Part shown: one piece after another, positions 60,429 through 64,000 of the stretch
How the letters are laid out: every line of letters starts with the position of its first letter
How positions within the stretch are numbered: position 1 is the first letter of the stretch
Assembly: GCA_946415755.1 (NCBI GenBank)
Contig: CAMKTS010000005.1
Span: 52,396-116,395 of the forward strand
Reading direction: 5' to 3'
Length of the DNA stretch: 64,000 nt
Source of the DNA: an uncultured Prevotella sp.
GTDB lineage: Bacteria > Bacteroidota > Bacteroidia > Bacteroidales > Bacteroidaceae
Translations under genes and position numbers: made by a program
Notes under the pieces: model-generated
Database searches by the model: none
What the model saw: the letters and a program-made list of their open reading frames with translations, nothing else
What the model was told of the DNA's origin: nothing

Positions 60429-60968
60429 TCATGGCATGAAGTCATGTACCAGCTCTTTCAGCGGTTCCACGGCGTTGACGTTGTCGGGTTTATAGCGCAG
60501 GATGACGGTGACGATTCGTGTGGAGTCGTCAATCACCTTGGCATAGTATTCCAGTTCTCCCTCTGTTCCGGTATGTATGGAGTAGTCGTCGGTGGCTTCC
60601 ACCAGTTCTGCTCCCATTCCCATGAGTTGCTGTCCCGGAGTACGGAATACGTCATCGCCCTTTTCGATGTCCTGCACCATATACGACATCGACACGTCGT
60701 CGGTCATAAACACCTCCATCTCGTCGTCCTCCAGGTACTGGTGTCTCAGGAACGAGGGGTACTGTATGTCGAATCCGAGTGTCTCGCTGTGGTAGGTGAT
60801 CATTTCCGAGTTGCCCAGCTCGATGCTCAGGCTGTCGTCGCTGTTCAGCCTCCCTCCGAACGACTTGGTTTTCTGCTGTCCTCCGCATGCCGCCGTCAGC
60901 AGCATCATGGCCATCATGGCCACTACCGTCCATTTCTCAAGCTCTCTCTCCGCGCTTTGGCAAATCAT
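60429..60968 (-). CDS. Uncharacterised lipoprotein
   Basis: 179 residues with a lipoprotein signal (VVAMMAMMLLTAAC, Cys near residue 28). A globular domain follows with ITYHSETLGFDIQYPSFLRH and a C-terminal RIVTVILRYKPDNV, then VHDFMP. The pattern 'FDIQYPSFL ... LRYKP' is reminiscent of small periplasmic beta-proteins of the PsbP/MOG1-like fold, but I cannot assign a family. It lies 28 bp upstream of the M3 peptidase on the same strand. The start at 60968 sits next to an AT-rich repeat. Confidence 0.7.
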   Translation of the reverse strand: MICQSAERELEKWTVVAMMAMMLLTAACGGQQKTKSFGGRLNSDDSLSIELGNSEMITYHSETLGFDIQYPSFLRHQYLEDDEMEVFMTDDVSMSYMVQDIEKGDDVFRTPGQQLMGMGAELVEATDDYSIHTGTEGELEYYAKVIDDSTRIVTVILRYKPDNVNAVEPLKELVHDFMP

Positions 60969-61010
60969 AATTTTTAATTCTTAATTTTTCATTTTTCATT
61001 TTTCATTTTC
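60966..61010. repeat. AT-rich TTTTTCA/TTTTTAA spacer repeat
   Basis: About six tandem 7-bp units fill the gap between the Crp/Fnr gene stop and the lipoprotein start, and overlap both ends. Confidence 0.75.
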
Positions 61011-61674
61011 ATCCCATCAGCAGCCTCTCTATCATCGGTATTTCTATCCGTCCGCGGTGCAGTGTGAGCAGTCCGTCCTGCTGCATGCCGTTGAGTGCGT
61101 TGCTCACGTCCAGTCGGCTGTCGTTCGTCAGTTCTGCCAGCTGTCGCATCAGTATGTAGAATGTCTTGCTGCCTGCCGGGTAGAGACATCTCGCCAGCAG
61201 CAGTCTGGTGATGCGTTCTCTCAGTGTTCCGGGAGCCTGTCGCCAGGCGTGGTGTTGTAGGCGTTGCGTCTCTGTGGCCAGTATGTTCAGCATGTTCAGT
61301 CTGAACACCAGCTGTGTTTCCAGCAGCAGCATCACCTCCTGTTTGTCCATGCTGATGAAGTTGCATGCCGTCAGTGTCTTGAACGAGGTGGTGTATCTCT
61401 GCGCCATTCCGAACAGGTGTTCCGGCTGTACGGTATAGGGTGCCGTCACCGTTTCTCTCACCCGGCAGGTATGGTCGTCGCTCTCCGTCTCTGCCGATAG
61501 CGCGCCACTTGTGAGGAATATCATCTGCGTGCAGTCGTCGCCCTCCTTCACCAGTCTTTTCCCTGCCGGCAGTTTCAGGAATCCCAGTTTGGTATGTGTC
61601 ACCACCTCCATCAGGTCGGCGTGACTCATTCCCTGGAAGAGGGTAAATTTCAGCAGTCTGTCATAGATCTCCAT
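61009..61674 (-). CDS. Crp/Fnr-family transcriptional regulator
   Basis: 221 residues. The N-terminal cyclic-nucleotide-binding beta-roll (about 1-135) includes LGFLKLPAGKRLVKEGDD, followed by a dimerisation helix. A C-terminal winged helix follows (about 145-220; YILMRQLAELTNDSRLDVSNALNGMQQDGLL). The usual cAMP-binding Arg/Ser pocket is not obvious, so the effector is unknown. It lies between ApbE and the lipoprotein/M3 genes, all on the minus strand with short repeat-filled gaps. Confidence 0.9.
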   Translation of the reverse strand: MEIYDRLLKFTLFQGMSHADLMEVVTHTKLGFLKLPAGKRLVKEGDDCTQMIFLTSGALSAETESDDHTCRVRETVTAPYTVQPEHLFGMAQRYTTSFKTLTACNFISMDKQEVMLLLETQLVFRLNMLNILATETQRLQHHAWRQAPGTLRERITRLLLARCLYPAGSKTFYILMRQLAELTNDSRLDVSNALNGMQQDGLLTLHRGRIEIPMIERLLMG

Positions 61675-61684
61675 TCCTCACTCC

Positions 61685-61702
61685 CCATTTTTAATTTTTC
61701 AT
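61685..61702. repeat. AT-rich spacer repeat
   Basis: Two to three TTTTTAA/TTTTTCA units between the ApbE stop and the Crp/Fnr start. Part encodes the last ApbE residues (MKN). Confidence 0.5.
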
Positions 61703-62719
61703 TCCCTCGGTCTGCCACACCTCGTTTTTTCCGTTGTTGTCGTAGATGAAGTAGCCCATCAGGTCGGGGTTGCGCTCCAGCACCTTCTGTGCCTTTTCCA
61801 GTCCCATCACCATGAATGCCGTGGCGTAGGCATCAGCCTTTGCGCACTGGTCGGCCAGCACCGTAGCCGACAGGATGTTATGCTGTACGGGATATCCCGT
61901 TTTTGGGTCGATGGTGTGTGCATAGCGCTTTCCTCCTTTGTAGTAGAAGTTGCGGTAGTTGCCGCTGGTGGCCATACACTTGTCGGTGATGTTCAGCACC
62001 GTCTGCAGCTCTCCTCCCTCCTGCAGGGCATTGTCGGTAGGTTTGGTGACACCGATTTTCCAGGGCAGTCGTTTCTCGCTGATGCCCTTGGTGGCTATCT
62101 CCCCGCCGATCTCCACCATGTAGTTGCTGACGCCGTTTTTCTCCAGTTCTCTGGCCACCATGTCCACTCCGTATCCCTTGGCGATGGCCGAGCAGTCCAG
62201 CATCATGCGGCTGTCGCCTTTGCGGATGGTGGTCTTGCCGTTCTTCGTTTGGCAGCTCACCTTCTGGTATCCCACCAGCTGTCTCAGGCTGTCCACCTGC
62301 TGTTTGGTGGGCATCTCTCCGTTTTTGAATCCGAATCCCCATGCGTTCACCAGTGGTGCCACGGTGATGTCGAAGGCCCCTTCGGTGTCTTCCGATACCT
62401 TCATGGCCAAGCGGCACACCTCTGCGAACATGTCGCCCTCGGTGGTCTGCGGTACGATGGTTGCCCCCTGGTTGATGGCTGAGAGCACGCTTTTCTCGTT
62501 AAACATCGAGAGTGCCCTGTCCACCTCGTTCATCTTCTCCACCAGTTGTCGTTTCAGGTCTTCTGTGTGCTGGTAGGTGATGTGGTAGGTGGTGCCGAAG
62601 ATGGTACCCTGGCATTTTCTGTAGGGTGCGTTCTTCTGTCCGTGTATGATGACGATGGTGCCGATGATTAGCAGTACGAGGAAGGGCACCTGCCACAGCA
62701 GTCGTTTATTCTTGGTCAT
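61691..62719 (-). CDS. apbE: FAD:protein FMN transferase (ApbE family)
   Basis: 342 residues with an N-terminal membrane helix or uncleaved signal (LLWQVPFLVLLIIGTIVII). ApbE motifs: GTTYHITY, VDRALSMFNEKS, GAFDITVAPLVNAWGF, LDCSAIAKGYGVD and HTIDPKTGYPV with the metal-binding Asp. It attaches FMN covalently to Thr residues of partner proteins such as NqrB/C or RnfG in the periplasm. Its partner is not in this window. Confidence 0.93.
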   Translation of the reverse strand: MTKNKRLLWQVPFLVLLIIGTIVIIHGQKNAPYRKCQGTIFGTTYHITYQHTEDLKRQLVEKMNEVDRALSMFNEKSVLSAINQGATIVPQTTEGDMFAEVCRLAMKVSEDTEGAFDITVAPLVNAWGFGFKNGEMPTKQQVDSLRQLVGYQKVSCQTKNGKTTIRKGDSRMMLDCSAIAKGYGVDMVARELEKNGVSNYMVEIGGEIATKGISEKRLPWKIGVTKPTDNALQEGGELQTVLNITDKCMATSGNYRNFYYKGGKRYAHTIDPKTGYPVQHNILSATVLADQCAKADAYATAFMVMGLEKAQKVLERNPDLMGYFIYDNNGKNEVWQTEGMKN

Positions 62720-62745
62720 ATCGGTTGTTTAGTTACTCTCTCTCT

Positions 62746-62772
62746 CAATTTTTAATTTTTAATTTTTCATTT
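62746..62772. repeat. AT-rich spacer repeat
   Basis: Three to four TTTTTAA/TTTTTCA units between the DUF6048 stop and the ApbE start; they encode the last DUF6048 residues (KKMKN). Confidence 0.65.
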
Positions 62773-63490
62773 TCTTCTTCCCCCTCCCTATGTCTACGAT
62801 GACGTTGAAGTTCACTCCGATGTGGTCTTTGTTATACGTCCCGAATCCCGGCACGTACCACGTCTGTCCTATCTCCACGTCCGAGTGGTACAGTCTTCGT
62901 TTGTACCTCACGTTCCATCCCAGGTGCAGGGGTCCGAAAATCTTGGCGTCGATGCCCACCACCAGTTCCAGCCAGTGCTGCGAGCATGCCAGTCCCTCGA
63001 TGCCGAATCCCGTTGCCGTCTGCCACACCGGGTCGGGCAGGTTCTCTCTTATGATGTCGGCCTTGTAGGCCGTAAATGCATATCTGAATCCCGCATACAT
63101 CCTGTTGGCCTGGTGCTTTCTGCGCAGGATGTTCCAGTCCATTCCGATGCGGAAGAAGGGTGCCGTGGTCTTGTATGTCAGTCCTGTGATCTCGTCTTTC
63201 TTGTGGTTGGCCACCCCTATGCCCGCCTCGAAGATGGGGAACCACTGGTCGTGCAGGTTCACCCTGAGTGCGCCCTCATACTCTCCGTGGTCGCTCAGCA
63301 TGTATGTCACGGCACCTACGAGGTCGAACGACACGGCGAATCCCTTGAAGAAGGGGATGCTGTCTTTCTCCATGCGGAACAGCTTCTTGAACTGTGCCTG
63401 GCAAGCCGGAGCCGCTGCAGTGAGCAGCATGAGGCTAACGATCAGCCTTGACGCGCAGGATGAGATGTGTGGGAGTGCTGCTGTTTTCAT
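62759..63490 (-). CDS. DUF6048-family outer-membrane-like protein
   Basis: 243 residues with a signal peptide (SRLIVSLMLLTAAAPACQAQ). Alternating beta-strands with aromatic girdles (VSFDLVGAVTYMLSDHGEYE; FFRIGMDWNILRRKHQANRMY; GWNVRYKRRLYHSD) suggest a small outer-membrane beta-barrel. The opening FKKLFRMEKDSIPFFKG matches what I recall as DUF6048. The start overlaps the DUF6452 gene by 56 bp, a pairing conserved in Bacteroidales as far as I recall. Function unknown. Confidence 0.8.
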   Translation of the reverse strand: MKTAALPHISSCASRLIVSLMLLTAAAPACQAQFKKLFRMEKDSIPFFKGFAVSFDLVGAVTYMLSDHGEYEGALRVNLHDQWFPIFEAGIGVANHKKDEITGLTYKTTAPFFRIGMDWNILRRKHQANRMYAGFRYAFTAYKADIIRENLPDPVWQTATGFGIEGLACSQHWLELVVGIDAKIFGPLHLGWNVRYKRRLYHSDVEIGQTWYVPGFGTYNKDHIGVNFNVIVDIGRGKKKMKN

Positions 63491-63941
63491 AGGTCACGTC
63501 GCTGTTGTTGATGATCAGGGTGTCGATGGCGCTGTGTGTTGTTCTCACGGCCGTTATTTTGTGGAAGTAGGCCGCCTGGCAGTCCACCGACTCGAAGTGT
63601 GGCAGGTTTTCTTTCTTGATCCATAGCGTGTCGAGCCACAGTCCGTCGGTGGTGTCGCATCGCATGAGGCAGATGGTGTCCTCCGGCATGGTATAGCTCA
63701 TGGGCAGCTTGAATGCCGTTGCGCTGCCGCCGCAGAGTCGGTTGATCAGCAGCGTGTCGGTCTTTCCCGGTCTGGGAGTCCACACCCACAGCGTGTCGCT
63801 ATTCAGCGTGTCGGGTGTGCCGTCGCTTTTCTGTAGCTCGTATTTGCAGCTCACCGTGTTCTCCACGGGGCAGTCAATGCTCGAGCACGCTGCCACGATG
63901 CCTGCCGCCCCTGCCATCATATATGCCCTCAGTTTCCGCAT
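63435..63941 (-). CDS. DUF6452-family lipoprotein
   Basis: 168 residues with a lipobox (GIVAAC, Cys19). Conserved features: IDCPVENTVSCKYEL, DTLWVWTPRPGKTDTLLINR, and LWLDTLWIKKENLPHFESVDC. This is the DUF6452 pattern, usually encoded just upstream of DUF6048, as here. It probably works with DUF6048 in the outer membrane or periplasm; the role is unknown. A 7-bp tandem repeat (63946-64000) abuts its start. Confidence 0.8.
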   Translation of the reverse strand: MRKLRAYMMAGAAGIVAACSSIDCPVENTVSCKYELQKSDGTPDTLNSDTLWVWTPRPGKTDTLLINRLCGGSATAFKLPMSYTMPEDTICLMRCDTTDGLWLDTLWIKKENLPHFESVDCQAAYFHKITAVRTTHSAIDTLIINNSDVTYENSSTPTHLILRVKADR

Positions 63942-63945
63942 ATCA

Positions 63946-64000
63946 TAACTCTTAACTCTTAACTCTTAACTCTTAACTCTTAACTCTTAACTCTTAACTC
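63946..64000. repeat. TAACTCT heptamer tandem repeat
   Basis: Nearly eight copies of the 7-bp unit TAACTCT run from 5 bp upstream of the DUF6452 start codon to the window edge and may continue beyond it. Confidence 0.95.

Overview
The window is a chromosomal segment of a Bacteroidales bacterium, most likely Prevotella or a close relative. Supporting evidence: two divergent SusC/SusD operons, many secreted lipoproteins, promoter boxes of the Bacteroidetes type (TAnnTTTG, often with TTTG 19-20 bp upstream), a fused GH26-GH5 mannanase/endoglucanase of a kind known from Prevotella, and low-complexity spacer repeats. No rRNA, tRNA, CRISPR array or transposase gene was found. Functional names come from reading motifs in the translations, not from database searches.

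Layout. 1-3746 (minus): an uncharacterised membrane/lipoprotein operon with two DUF6057-like membrane proteins, a TolB-like lipoprotein carrying a CxxCH motif and a DUF4369 lipoprotein. 3812-7748: alanine dehydrogenase, threonine aldolase and a divergent secreted type-B carboxylesterase. 7862-14955 (minus): a surface-protein operon with a 1.8-kaa repeat adhesin, a second repeat protein and a small frameshifted peptide gene. 14983-17150: a regulatory island with two tiny genes, a three-copy operator, a membrane-anchored AraC-type regulator interrupted at a G9 tract, and a 348-bp nested palindrome.

17172-24082 (minus): a SusC-SusD-SusE-like operon without enzymes, whose SusE-like gene carries a tandem module duplication and is followed by a third, broken module. 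24083-24500 is a symmetric divergent control region. 24501-35723 (plus): SusC, SusD, two IPT/TIG glycan-binding lipoproteins, a dockerin-like protein and the GH26-GH5 enzyme. Facing it on the minus strand (44426-35781) is an operon of a truncated HTCS-like sensor, a GH31 alpha-xylosidase with a PA14 insert and a GH2 enzyme. Together these look like a polysaccharide utilisation locus for xyloglucan and/or (galacto)glucomannan: the surface proteins bind, GH26-GH5 cuts the backbone, SusC/D import, and GH31 and GH2 trim side chains.

44572-50074 (minus): an operon of two Cthe_2159-type carbohydrate-binding beta-helix proteins, a small sorting-domain protein and a LytS-type kinase without a neighbouring response regulator. 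50228-64000: mainly housekeeping genes (exonuclease III, ribH, a TPR protein, recF, a DciA-like gene, 5-formyl-THF cyclo-ligase, S41 protease, dCMP deaminase, M3 peptidase, Crp/Fnr regulator, ApbE, DUF6048, DUF6452).

Most unusual signals: the homopolymer-interrupted regulator with its operator and a divergent micro-membrane protein; the nested palindrome; the mirror-symmetric operator between the two SusC genes; a sensor lacking phospho-acceptor, receiver and DNA-binding domains; and low-complexity repeats that occur both between genes and in frame inside enzymes.
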